From Aristolochia californica (Eukaryota > Streptophyta > Magnoliopsida > Piperales > Aristolochiaceae), in NCBI GenBank assembly GCA_029961685.1, contig JARWKL010000007.1, positions 28,405,013-28,469,012 of the forward strand: a stretch of 64,000 nucleotides of DNA, read 5' to 3'. Positions 35,661 through 48,055 of the stretch are shown here, one piece after another (the stretch's first letter is position 1; each line of letters opens with the position of its first letter). The notes beneath the pieces are model-generated. The model was not told where the DNA came from. It worked only from the letters and a program-made list of their open reading frames with translations, and searched no databases. The position numbers and the translations under genes are program-made.

Positions 35661-36630
35661 CGCCTTATCTTTTTTGTTTACAAGATAAAGGGAAGGTGAA
35701 ATATCAAGTTTTGATTTAAGAAAAAAGTACACATCTAAAATGGAAATGAACAAATGTAGAGAGAGATAATTCCAAAAAGTCTCAGTAATTTTTTGGGATA
35801 GTAAACTCTTTCTATTTTTTGTATAATAGGTTTTGAAATCATCGGGAAAAGGGGGAGGCGGGGAATTTTTAACTGAGTATTGCATAAGTAATTTCTTACA
35901 AAACAAATGTAGTCCATTATGCATGACTGATCAATAAATCACTTAACTATCATCAATGCTTGTTTGGTCAGCTTTTAGTAAATGGGCAAAATAATGGCAA
36001 GTTTGAAATGGGTAAATATCCCGTGGCTTGTTCACTTGAGAATTTAATGAGCACTTGTTATTCTCCTTATAAGGTTTAGATCCATAGGTCATTTTCATCT
36101 AAAATAGGTTTCAAGCATGCATAACCATATTTAAAACATGTTAGGATCAATTAGAAATCTCTATATTATAAAATTCCAAGCTATTAAGGTTGAACAAGTT
36201 GAATGTCCCAAACTTGGATAACAAAGCCTTTGTGTTCGTTTGTGGTGTGTGAATAAATTTCTTTACTTACTTTGGTTACTATTATTACTTTTTTCCATAC
36301 ATAAACTCTAAAATTTTCATTTTGTTTTGATCTATTTGCCTCATCTTTTTTGTTTAAGAGAAAAAGGGAAAGTAAAAACTCAAGTTTTGATTTTAGAAAA
36401 AAAATACACATCTTAATTGGAAAAGCACAAATAAAGAGAGAGATAATTCTAAAAAGTGTCTATAATTTTTAGGGATTGTAAACACTTTTTTGTTTTGGAA
36501 TTTTTTTATCTGAGTGTTGCATAAGTCATTCCTTACAAAAAAAATGTTCTCTATTACGCAAGATTGACCGATAAATAACTTTACAATCATCTATGATTGC
36601 TTTGTCAACTTTTGTAAATGGGCAAAATAA
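35661..36630. repeat. 677-bp satellite array, block 4
   Basis: One full monomer (box near 35829) and a partial one whose G-box is lost near 36495 (TGTTTTGG joined to AATTTTTTTATCTGAG). It ends within GGGCAAAATAA, where retroelement DNA starts. Confidence 0.93.
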
Positions 36631-37014
36631 TTTTTGTGGTTGGGAGTCCATGATAGAGGAACTTCAACCCCATCAAAAATATCAAATTTTTGTGGTTGGA
36701 AGTAGATGACAGCGGAATCTATTGTTATATTTATGTTACCACCCCCCATTAATATCATATATTACTCTACCACTTGAGAGTCGTTGTCCTGTGGAGGGAC
36801 ACGGTGGTGGACGTGGACACGTCTAACCAATGTCTTAGCGGCTAGGAGTGATTTACTCTCACTGATATTATACCAGCTAAACCTCATGAACGAGAGCACC
36901 AGCGTGAGGGGGAGTGTTGGGAGATGAAGGCATATTATACAAGAAAGATTTTATACATCATTTGCAGCAAGCTGAGAGTTCATGTTGTTCTCTCACCCCC
37001 AGCTTGAGGGGGAG
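36631..37014 (+). mobile_element. 3' internal fragment of an element A relative
   Basis: Homologous to 6079-6499. Shared stretches include CACTTGAGAGTCGTTGTCCT, GTGGAGGGA(C/T)ACGGTGGTGGAC, TTTTATACATCATTT(G/A)CAGC and TCTCACCCCCAGCTTGAGGG. It includes the doubled polypurine/LTR-start motif (36915 and 37015). It begins abruptly in satellite; the rest of the element is missing. No protein is recognisable. Confidence 0.8.
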
Positions 37015-37440
37015 TGTTGGAAGACAGGGCCCAAGCCCACACGACCGAGGAAGACTCACATATCAAAGTGTATTAGAAGATGGGCCCAAGCCCATAAGAC
37101 CAAGGAACGCCCATGCATCCAAGAGAGATTGAAGATGGGGTCAAGGCCTACATATCAAGGATAAGAACCATAGGCCTACATACATTGATGGCAGGATGGT
37201 AAATAAAGGGTCATCTCATAGAGATGGCAGTGATGTAATTATGTTAAAGTTCTAGGGTTAAACCCCTAAAACCTAAGTTCATGGGTATTATTGTAATATT
37301 ATAGTTTCATAAATCTATAAATAGAGCTTCAGGGGGAGGGTAAGGAGAATCAATTCCATAACCTTTCTTCCTCCAGTTTTCTCCCAATGAGGTTCTGTCC
37401 CTTTTTCTCCATGAGCTAAATCCATGGAGTCCTGAAAATA
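37015..37440 (+). repeat. LTR of a related but distinct family
   Basis: Starts TGTTGGAAGACAGGG after AGCTTGAGGGGGAG. The first 90 bp keep the GGCCCAAGCCCA and ACGACC-AGGAAG motifs of the element A LTR; the remainder differs. TATA box CTATAAATAGAG near 37314-37325. The right end is not sharply defined and runs into the minus-strand gag fragment near 37440. Confidence 0.7.
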
Positions 37441-38270
37441 AACACCCTATAATGGCACTAATCTATAGTGTGGCTAAAAAATTTACAATGAGTACATTGG
37501 GTATCATATGTTCTGCCAGCACCAGTCCTTCCACCTCTTCCTCTGGCCCCTCTATAACCTCTACCTCGGCCTCGGCCGTGGTCAGATGATGATCCTCTAT
37601 GATCAGAATACATAGTGGATGATACATCAGTAATAGAGGAAGAAGTGTTTGGAATACGAAGTAGTGTTGCACACACATCATCAAACTTTGGGACATTAGA
37701 AGCACTCAAAAGTTGACTCTTGGCAATCTCAAGATGAGGTTTAACATTTGCAAGACAAATAAGTAATTCAGGCTTCCTTCTGTTTGTCTTGGATAGAAAT
37801 ATCAGTGGATGAGGGCTGAGCTAACTTCCACTCTTGAAGAAAGCCTCTAAAGCGGGCCAAGTACTCATGAATATTTTCTCCTTGTTTACTATTCAACATT
37901 CTTTGAAGAATATCATAGGGTCTATGCAGTGTATACGGGCATGAGTATAGTTTAGAACATGTCTCCCAAATTTGTTAAAAATATCAAGATGAATAACATT
38001 ACTAAATACATGTTCTTACATGCTATTTATTAGCCAACCAATTACCAAAGTATCATTCTTCAGCCATTTCATATAAAAAATATAATCTTCATCAACAGGT
38101 GGTCCTCGGGTAGTGAGGTAACCAAGTAGGTCTTTTGTTATAAAAAACCTCCGAAACGATGTGAAACAGCTCATAAAATTTGATACCCCACGTACGGGTA
38201 TGGTGGTGATTCTCAGTATATCACCTTTGATATTCATATTTTCGTCAACTATGATAGGTCATTCTTCAAA
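37441..38270 (-). pseudogene. Ty1/copia gag fragment, broken
   Basis: Two minus-strand pieces. The first (38237 down to 38016) contains GDILRITTIPVRGVSNFMS and WLKNDTLVIGWLINSM, the N-terminal part of a copia gag also found at 49.3 kb and 54.8 kb. After a stop the frame changes to ARFRGFLQEWKLAQP (about 37870). The second (37709 down to 37458) contains SLMMCVQ/NVPKFDD, an Arg/Gly-rich tract and a zinc knuckle, CTHCKFFSH, whose last Cys follows an in-frame stop. The sequence ends there, fused to the LTR on the left, so protease and pol are missing. Capsid and RNA-binding roles are known for the family; this copy is dead. Confidence 0.8.
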
Positions 38271-38733
38271 AACATTTCTCATAACAACACCAAGTAGCAC
38301 TTCTTCAATCAACTCGATGTATGTGAAAATTTAGCATCAATGCTAAATTATTATTCTTATTATTTTTTTCAAAAACCACTCATAAGAGACTCAATAACAT
38401 TCTTCTATATCAATGAACTCTTATCCCATGAAAAAAGAATTCCAATAATCTGATTATGGACTGGTCTCGGTAAACAAAATTTCCAAACCGATAAAACTGT
38501 TTTGATGGCTCCTTCTAGATAGAGAGGCATGAATATCCATAACATAATAAGATGAAAGAATTCACATATTCATCCTTGAATCATCTTCTAAATTTAAAAA
38601 CCAGTAGCATAAAAAAATAACTTTTAACACTTATCTCTTGGCTTGTGTTCTTCCCTCATAGAAGAGCCTTCTTTGAGTGGTGTTGATCATCACTTCTCCA
38701 GAGCATTCCTTTGACGAGGGATCCTAAATATAA
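38271..38733 (-). other. Leader of the minus-strand copia element
   Basis: About 460 bp between the primer site and gag, A/T-rich, with no frame or motif recognised. Position and length agree with an untranslated leader; the leaders of the copia array at 48.4 kb and 53.9 kb are about 880 bp. Confidence 0.6.
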
Positions 38734-38747
38734 TGCTCTGATATCAA
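38734..38747 (-). promoter_or_regulatory. Primer binding site of the minus-strand copia element
   Basis: On the minus strand TTGATATCAGAGCA, one or two changes from TGGTATCAGAGCA, directly after the LTR. Confidence 0.75.
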
Positions 38748-39365
38748 TTTGAATTTAGGATCACTTTCCCATAATGCCGAGCTAGATAAAGAAAAAAGAA
38801 AAAAGAGAAAAAGGAAGAAGAGCTCTCAGGTAGAGAGAAGAAAAAATAAAAGAGCAAAGAGAGGTTCCGCCATGCAAAGAGAGAGAGAGAGAGAGTAGCT
38901 CGAGAATGAGATGTGTAACTTGATTAATTCCAAATTAATACACCTCTATTTATAGTAGAGGAGGAGGTAGAGTCCTTATGCAATTAGCCTTTCAATCCTA
39001 ATTACATTCCAACGCTAACTCTCTAAGACAATTCTATTTAAACCAAACTACTAGAAGCATAATATAAGTTGAACTAGAATTCTTTTATTCTTCACGTGAC
39101 TATATGGGAGAAGGCCAGCTCATAGCCTTATCCTTGTGGGTCCCTCGTGATCCTCCAACTCAACTTGATAAGGTTGACAACACTTGATCTTCAAGTCTTC
39201 AAACTCAATTCTGCTTGTGCTTCTTGATTCCTTAACTCGTGCTAGCTTTGGGTGAGGACTCTTCTTGGTGTCCCACCTCTAGGACTCTTCTTGGTGTCCC
39301 ACCAGCTCGAGTATCATGGTGGGTCCTACCATCTCGAGCACCATGGTGGGTCCCACATTGTAACA
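38748..39365 (-). repeat. 5' LTR of the minus-strand copia element
   Basis: About 618 bp, on the minus strand TGTTACAATGTGGGACC to CCTAAATTCAA. It contains two near-repeats of GTGGGACACCAAGAAGAGTC near its start, a TATA box (ACTATAAATAGAGG, around 38940-38955) and a (GA)n/(CT)n tract at 38877-38895 in the transcribed part. Satellite lies directly to the right (GATCCATAGGTC). No second LTR is present, so the element is 3'-truncated. Confidence 0.82.
38877..38895. repeat. (GA)n microsatellite in LTR
   Basis: About nine GA units within the copia LTR, on the 5' UTR side of its TATA box. Confidence 0.85.
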
Positions 39366-42300
39366 GATCCATAGGTCATTTTCATCTTCAACATATTTCA
39401 AGCATGCATATCCATATTTAAAACATGTTAGGATCAATTAGAAATATTTTCTTATAAAATTCAAAGCTATTACGGTGACCTAGTGGAATTTCCAAAACTT
39501 GGGTAACAAATCTTTTGTTCTCATTTGTGGTGTGTGAATAAATTTTCTTTACTTAAATTTGTTTTTTTTAATTTTCTTCCTTACATAAACTCTAAAATTT
39601 TCTTTTTGTTGTGATCTGTTTGAATTATCTTCTTTTGTCTACGAGATAACGGGAAAGTGAAAACTCAAGTTTTGATTTAATAAAAAAGTACACATATAAA
39701 ATGGAAATGCACATCTGTAGAGAGAGATAATTCGAAAAAGTCTCTATAATTTTTAGGGATTGTAAACTCTTTTTAGTTTTTATATATTAAGTTTGGCAAT
39801 CGTTGGGAAAAGGGGGAAATGAGTGTTGCATAAGTCATTCCATACAAAAAAATGTAGCTCGTTACGTTTGATTGACCAATAAATAACTTTAAAATCATCT
39901 ATGATTGTTAGGTAAGCTTTTTTTAAATGGGCTAAATAATGGGTTGTTTGACTTGGGTAAATATCCCACCGCACGTTCACTTGAGAATTTAATGAGCACT
40001 TGTTATTCTCTTTATAAGGTTTGGATCCATAGGTCATTTGCATCTTCAACATGTTTCAAGCATGCATATCCATGTTTAAAACCTGTTAGGGTCAACTAAA
40101 AATCTCTTTCTTATAAATTTCGAAGCTTTTAGGGTTGAATTAGTGGAATTTCCTAAAAATGGATAACAAAACTTTTGAGTTTATTTCTGGTGTGTGAATA
40201 AATTTTCTTTACATACATTTGTTATTGTTATTAATTTTTTCTATACATAAACTCCAACATTTTTATTTTCTTGTCATCTATTTGCCTTATCTTTTTTGTT
40301 TACGAGTTAAAGGGAAAGTGAAAACTCAAGTTTTGATTGAAGAAAAAAGTACACATCTAAAATGGAAATGAAAAAATGTAGAGAGAGATAATTTCAAAGT
40401 CTCTGTAATTTTTAGGGATTGTAAACTCTTTTTAGTTTTTATATTTTTGGTTTTGCAATCGTCGGGAATAGGGGGAGGTGGGGAATTTTTACATGAGTGT
40501 TGCATAAGTCATTTAGTACAAAACAAATGTAGCCTGTTATGCAAGATTGACCGATAAATCACTTTAAAATTATCAATGATTGTTAGGTCAGCTGTTTATA
40601 AATGGGCAAAATTATGGATTGTTTGACTTGGGTAAATATCATGCCGCACGTTGATTTGAGAATTTAATGAGCACTTTTTATTCTCTTTAAAATGTTTGGA
40701 TCCATAGGTCATTTACAACTTCAACATATTTCAAGCATGCATATCCATATTTAAAACATGTTAGGATAGATAAGAAATCACTTTCTTATAAAATTCCAAG
40801 TTATTAGGGTTGAACCAGTGGAATTTCAAAACTTGGATATCAAAACTCTTGTGTTCATTTGTGGTGTGTGAATAAATTTTCTTTACTTTCATTTGTTATT
40901 GTTATTAATTTTTTCCATACATAAACTCTCAAATTTTCATTTGGTTGTGATATATTTGCCTTATATTTTTTGTCTACGAGATAAAGGGAAAGCGAAAAGT
41001 CAAGTTTTGATTTAATGAAAAAGTACACATCTAAAATGGAAATGCACAGATGTAGAGAGAGATAATTCCAAAAAGTCTCTATGATTTTTAGGGATAGTAA
41101 AATCTTTTTATTTTTTATATATTAGGTTTTGCAATTGTCGGGAAAAGGGGGAGGCAAGGGATTTTTAATGGAGTGTAGCATAAGTCAATCCTTAAAAAAA
41201 AATGTAGACTGTTACGCATGATTGACCAATAAATCAGTTTACAATCATCTATGATTGTTAGGTCAGCTTTTTTTAAATGGGGAAAATAAATTCTTGTTCG
41301 ACTCGGGTAAATATCCCATCGCATGTTCACTTGTGAATTTAATGAACACTTGTTATTGTCTTGTAAAGGTTTGGATCCGTAGGTCATTTGCATCTTCAAG
41401 ATGTTTAAAGTATGCATATCCATATTTAAAACATGTTAGGATTAATTATAAATCTCTTTCTTAAAAAATTCCAAGTTATTATGGTTGAACTTGTGGAATT
41501 TTCTAAACTTGGATAACAAAACTTTTGTGTTCATTGTGGTGTGTGAATAAATTTTCTTTACTTACATTTTTTATTGTTGATAATTTTTTCCATACATAAA
41601 ATCTAAAATTTTCATTTTGTTGTGATCTATTTTCCTTATCTTTCTTGTTTACAACATAATGGGAAAGTGAAAACTCAAGTTTTGATTTAAGAAAAAAGTA
41701 CACATCTAAAATGGAAATGCACAAATGTAGAGAGAGGTAATTCCAAAAAGTCTCTGTAACTTTTAGGGATTGTAAACACTTGTTAGTTTTTATATATTGG
41801 GTTTTTCAATTGTCGAGAAAAGGAGAGGCAAGGGGATTTTTAACTGAGTGTTGCATAAGTCATTTCTTACAAAACAAATGTAGCCCATTACGTATGATTG
41901 ACCGCTAAAACACTTGACAATCATCAATGATTGTTAGATCATCTTTTTCTAATTGGGAAAAATAATGGCTTGTTTGACTCTAGTAAATATCCCGCCACAC
42001 ATTCACCTAAGATTATAATGAGCACTTGTTATTCTATTTATAAGGTTTGGATCCATAGGTCATTTGCATCTTAAACATGTTTCAAGCATGCATATCCATA
42101 TTTAAAACATGTTAGCATCAATTAGAAATCTCTATCTTATAAAATTCTAAGCAGTTAGGGTTATCACCCAAACTCTTGGAATCACCCAAATTTGGTTAAC
42201 AAAACTTTTGTGTTCATTTGTGGTGTGTGAATAAATTTTCTTTCCTTACTTTGTTTACTATTATTAATTTTTTCCTTACATAAACTCTAAAATTTTCATT

Positions 42301-45300
42301 TTGTTGTGATCTATTTGCCATATCTTATATTTTTATGAGATAAGGGGAAAGTGAAAACTCAAGTTTTGATTTAAGAAATAAGTACACATCTAAAATGGAA
42401 AAGCAAAAATATTGAGAGAAATAATTCCAAAAGTCTCTGTAATTTTTAGGGATTGTAAACTCTTTTAATTTTAATATATTAGGTTTTGCAATCGTAGGGA
42501 AAAAGGGGAGGCAGGAGATTTTTAACAGAGTGTTGCATATGTCATTCCTTACTAAAAAATGTAGCCCGTTACGCATGATTGACTGATATTACAATTATCT
42601 ATGATTGTTTGGTCTACTTTTAGTAAATGGGCAAAATAATGGCTTGTTAGACTCGGGTAAATATCCCACTGCACGTCCACTTGATAATATAATAAGCACT
42701 TGTTATTCTTTTTTAAAAGTATGGATCCATAGGTCATTTGCATCTTCAACATATTTCAAGTAGGCATATCCATATTTAAAACATGTTAGGATCAATTAGA
42801 AATATTTTTCTTATAAAATTCCAAGCTATTACTTTGAACTACTGGAATTTCCAAAACATGGATAACAAATCTTTTGTGTCCATTTGTGGTGTGTGAATAA
42901 ATTTTCTTTACTTACATTTGTTATTGTTTTTAATTTTTTCTATACATAAACTCTAAAATTTTTATTTTATTGTGATCTATTTGCCTTATCTGTTTCGTCT
43001 ACGAGATAAAGGGAAAATGAAAACTCAAGTTTTGATTTAAGAAAAAAGTACACATCTAAAATGGAAATGCAAAAATTTAAAGAGATATAATTCCAAAAAG
43101 TCTCTATAATTTGTAGGGATTTTAAACTCTTTTTATTTTTTTATATTAGGTTTTGCAATCGTCAGGAAAAGGGGGACGCAGGGGATTTTTCCTTGAATGT
43201 TGCATACGTCATTCCTTACAAAAAAAAATGAACCCCATTACGCATGATTGACCGATAAATCACTTTACAATCATCTATGATTGTTAGGTGAGATTTTTTT
43301 AAATGGGCGAAATAATGGCTTGTTTAACTTGGGTAAGTATCCCGCCGCACGTTCACTTGAGAATTTAATGAGCACTTGTCATTCTCTTTATAAGGGTTTG
43401 ATACATAGGTCATTTGCATGTTCAACATGTTTCAAGCCTGCATATCCATATTTAAAGCATGTTAGGATCAATTAGAAATCTCTCTTTTATAAAATTCCAA
43501 GCTATTAGGGTTGTACTAGTGGAATTTCCCAAACATGGATAACAAAACTTTTGTGTTCATTTGCGATGTATGAATAAATTTTATTTACTTACATTTTTTA
43601 TTGTTATTAATTTTTTCTATACATAAACTCTAAAATTTTCATTTTGTAGTGATCTATTTACCCTATCTTTTTTGTTTACGAGATAACGGGAAAGTGAAAA
43701 CTCAAGTTTTGATTTAAGAAAAAAGTACATATCTAAAATGAAAATGCACAAATGTAGAAAGAGATAATTCAAAGAAGTCTCCGTAATTTTTAGGGATTTT
43801 AAACTCTTTTTAGTTTTTATATACTAGGTTTTGCAATTGTTGGGAAAAGGGGGAGGCGGGGGGATTTTTAACTGAGTGTTGCATAAGTCATTCCTTATAA
43901 AAAAATGTAGCCCTTTACATTTGATTGACCGATAAATCACTTTACAATCATCTATGATTGTAAGGTCAGCTTTTTGTTAATGGGCAAAATAATGGCTTGT
44001 TTAATTAGCGTAAATATCCCGCCACACGTTCACTTGAGAATTTATTGAGCACTTGTTATTCTCTTTATAAGGTTTGGATCCATAGGACATTTTCATCTTC
44101 TACATAAGCTTGCATATCCATATTTAAGACATGTTAGGATCAATTATAAATCTCATTCTTATACAACTTCAAGCAGTTAGGGTTGAACTAGTGAAATTTC
44201 CCAAATTTGGATAACAGAAGTTTAGTGTTCATTTATGGTGTGTGAAATTTTTTTATTTACTTACATTTATCATTTATTTTAATATTTTGCATAAATAAAA
44301 TCTTAAATTTTCATTTTGTTGTGATCTATTTTCCTTATCTTTTTTGTTTATGAGGGCAAAGTGAAAACTCAAGTTTTGATTTAAGAAAATAGTACACATC
44401 TAAAATGGAAATGCATAAATGTAGAGAGAGATAATTCCAAAGAGTCTCTGTAATTTTTAGGGCTAGTATACTCTTTTTAGTTTTTATATATGAGATTTTG
44501 CGATCATTGGGAAAAAGGGGAGGCAGGGGATTTTTAATTGAGTGTTGCATAAGTTATTCCTTACAAAAAGAATGTAGCCCGTTCCACATGATTGACCGAT
44601 AAATTACTGTACAATCATCTATGACTGTTTGGTCAACTTTTCGTAAATGGGCAAAATAATGGCTTGTCTGACTCGGGTAAATAACCCACCGAACGTTCAC
44701 TTGAGAGTTTAATGAGCACTTGTTATTCTCTTTAAAAGGTATAGATCCATAGGCCATTTGCATCTTCAACGTGTTTCAAGCATGCATATCCATATTTAAA
44801 ACATGTTAGGATTAATTGGAAATCTTTTTCTTATAAAATTCCAAACAATTACTTTGAACTAGTGGAATTTCCCTAACCTGGATAACAAATAATTTGTGTT
44901 CATTTGAGGTGTGTGAATAAATTTTGTTTTCATACATTTGTTATTGTTATTAATGTTTTCTATACATAAACTCTAAAATTTTCATTTTGTTGTGATCTAT
45001 TTGCCTTATCTTATTTGTTTACGAGATAAAGGGAAAGTGAAAACTCAAGTTTTGATTTAAGAAAAAAGTAGACATCTAAAATGGAAATGCACAAATGTAG
45101 AAAGATATAATTCCAAAAAGTCTTTGTAATTTTTAGGGATTGTAAACTTTTTTTATTTTTAATATATTAGATTTTGCTATCGTCGGGAAAAGGGGGAGGA
45201 GGGGGATTTTTAACTGAATGTTTCATAAGTCATTTCTTATAAAGCAATGTAGCCCATTAGGCATGATTGACTGATAAATCACTGGACAATCATCTATGAT

Positions 45301-47655
45301 TGTTAGGTCACCTTTTTGTAAATGGGCAAAAAAAAAACAGTTAGTTTGACTCGGGTAAATATCCCATTGCATGTTCACTTGAGAACTTAATGAGCACTTG
45401 TTATTCTCTTTAAAAGGTTTGGATCCTTAGGTCATTTTCATCTTCAACATGTTTCAAGCTTGCATATCCATATTTCAGACATGTTAGGATCAATTATGAA
45501 TCTCATTCTTATAAAATTCCAAGCGGTTAAGGTTGAACTAGTGAAATTTCCCAAATTTGGACAACAAAACTTTAGTGTTCATTTATGGTGTCTGGATAAT
45601 TTTTCTTTACTTACATTTGTGATTGATTTTAATTTTTTTCATAAATAAACTGTAAAATTTTCATTTTGTTGTGATCTATTTTCCTCATTTTTTTATTTAC
45701 AAGATAAGGGGAAAGTGAAAACTCAAGTTTTGATTTAAGAAAAAAGTACACATCTAAAATGGAAATGCACAAATGTAGAGAGAGATAATTCCAAAAAGTC
45801 TCTGTAATTTTTAGGGATAGTAAAATCGTTTTAGTTTTTATATATTTGGTTTTGCAATCATCGGGAAAAAAAGGGAGGCAAGGGATTTTTAACTGTGTTG
45901 CATAAGTCATTCCTTCCAAAAATAACTTGGGTAAGTATCCCACCGCATGTTCACTTGAGAATTTAATGAGCACTAGTTATTCTCTTCATAAGGTATGGAT
46001 CCATAGGTCATTTGCATCTTCAACATGTTTCAAGCATGCATATCCATATTTAAAACATGTTAGGATCAATTAGAAATCTCTCTTATAAAATTCCAAGCTA
46101 TTTGGGTTTAATTAGTGGAATTTCCAAAACTTGGATAAAAAGACTTTCGTGTTCATTTGCGGTGTGTGAATAAATTTTATTTACAAACATTTATTTTTTT
46201 TATTAATTTTTTATATACATAAACTCTAAAATTTTCATTTTTAGTGATCTCTTTGCCTTATCTTTTTTGTTTACGAGATAAAGGGAAAGTGAAAACTCAA
46301 TTTTTGATTTAAGAACAAAGTGCACATCTAAAATGGAAATGCACAAATTAAGAAAGAGATAATTCCAAAAAGTCTCTGTAACTTTTAGGGATTGTAAACT
46401 CTTTTTAATTTTGATATATTTTGTTTGCAATCGTCGGGAAAAAGGGAAGGCGGGGAGATTTTTAATAGAGTGTTGTATAAGTCATTTCTTAAAAAAAAAA
46501 ATTGTAGCCCGTTACGCATTATGGACTGATAAATCACTTTACCATCTAAGATTTTTAGTTCAGCTTTTTGTAAATTGGCAAAATAAAGTCTTGTTTGACT
46601 CGGGTAAATCTCCCGCCGCTTGTTCACTTGAGAATGAGCACTTGTTATTCTCTTTAAAGGGTTTAGATCCACAGGTCATTTGCATCTTCAACATATTTCA
46701 AGCTTGCATATCAATATTCATTTTTATAAAATTTCAAGCTATTAGGGTTGAACTAGTGAAATTTCCAAAATTTGGATAACAAAACTTTTGTTTTCATTTA
46801 TGGTGTGTGAATAATTTTTATTTACTTACATTTGTTATTGATTTTAATTTTTTGCATAAATAAACTCTAGAATTTTCATTTTGTTGAGATTTATTTTCCT
46901 TATCTTTTTTGTTTACGAGATCAGGGGAAAGTGAAAGCTCAAGTTTTGATTTAAGAAAAAAGTACACATCTAAAATGGAAATGCACAAATGTAGAGAGAG
47001 ATAATTCCAAAAAGTCTCTGTAATTTTTTGGGATAATAAAATCCTTTTAGTTTTTATATATTAGGTTTTGCAATCATCGGGAAAAGGGGGAAGGGGGGGA
47101 TTTTTAACTGACTCTTGCATAAGTACTTTCTTTCAAAAAAATTGTAGCCCATTATGCATGAATGATCGATAAATCACTTAACAATCATCGATGATCGTTT
47201 GGTCAGATTTTGCTAAATGGGCAAAATATAGGCTTGTTTGACTCAGGTAAATATCCTGCCACACATGCACTTGCAAATTTGATGAACACTTGTTATTCTC
47301 TTTAAAAGATTTGGATCTGTAGGTCATTTGCATCTTGAACATGTTTAAAGCATGCATATCCATATTTAAAACACGTTAGAATCAATTATAAATCTCTATC
47401 TTATAAAATTCCAAGCTATTAGGGTTGAACTAGTGAAAATTCCCAAACTTGGATAGCAAAGCTTTTGTGTTCATTTGAGGTGTGTGAAAAAAATTTCTTT
47501 ACTTACTTTTGTTACTGTTATTGATTTTTCCATACATAAAGTCTAAAATTTTCATTTTTATGTGATCTATTTGCCTTAGTGGAAAGTGAAAGTTTTGATT
47601 TAAGAAAAAAGTACACATGTAAAATTGAAGAGCACAAATATAGAGAGAGATAATT
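39366..47655. repeat. 677-bp satellite array, block 5
   Basis: Boxes near 39790, 40449, 41125, 41799, 42482, 43149, 43827, 44494, 45170, 45847, 46423 and 47064, mostly 667-683 bp apart. A deletion of about 100 bp near 45925 (CCAAAAATA joined to ACTTGGGTAAG) shortens one monomer, and a smaller one lies near 46710. No gene is visible. Confidence 0.95.
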
Positions 47656-47664
47656 CCATAAAAT

Positions 47665-47743
47665 TTCACTAACGGTATGGGCCATAGCTCTGTATTCTAG
47701 CACCGAAGCAGAATACAGAGTTATGGCCCATACCGTTAGTGAA
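47665..47743. repeat. 34-bp inverted repeat at the left junction
   Basis: Arms 47665-47698 and 47710-47743 are inverted copies with one mismatch and an 11-bp spacer. Both derive from the RNase H segment (AGAATACAGAG..AGTGAA) that is also at 53164-53198. The left arm is an inverted piece placed directly between satellite and the forward fragment. Confidence 0.85.
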
Positions 47744-48055
47744 CTTTGATGGGTTAGGACCCTTCTTACCGAATTAGGTTTTTATAAAAAAGGGTCATGG
47801 GTCTACATTGTGATAATCAAGCAACCATTCATATTACTTCAAATCTAGTTTTTCATGAAAGAACTAAACATATTGAGGTGGATTGTCATTTTATACGGGA
47901 GAAGTTTCAAGCAGGAATAATCTCTCTATAAAATGTGTCATCTCAAGAGCAAGTAGCTGATATTCTCACTAAACCCGTTACAAAAAAAATCCTATCGTTT
48001 ATATGTGGCAAGCTGGGTATTTATAATGTCTTTTCTCCTCCATCATGAAGGGGAG
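47697..48055 (+). pseudogene. Copia RNase H C-terminal fragment
   Basis: Encodes SSTEAEYRVMAHTVSEL, then a stop, then [16 protein letters not shown] with a later frame change. It is homologous to 53155-53511 of the neighbouring copy. Only the last third of RNase H and the 3' end of an element remain, followed by ATGAAGGGGAG (polypurine) and the LTR. It is clearly non-functional. Confidence 0.82.

Noticed and set aside
35505..35699. 64-codon frame MVARKAHNLEVTGSNPVSATF...
   Set aside because: It is the translation of the trnfM gene and its flank, a well-known spurious frame, not a protein.
47518..47703. Minus-strand frame with EYRAMAHTVSE at its start
   Set aside because: It is the inverted RNase H arm of the junction hairpin running into satellite, not a gene.
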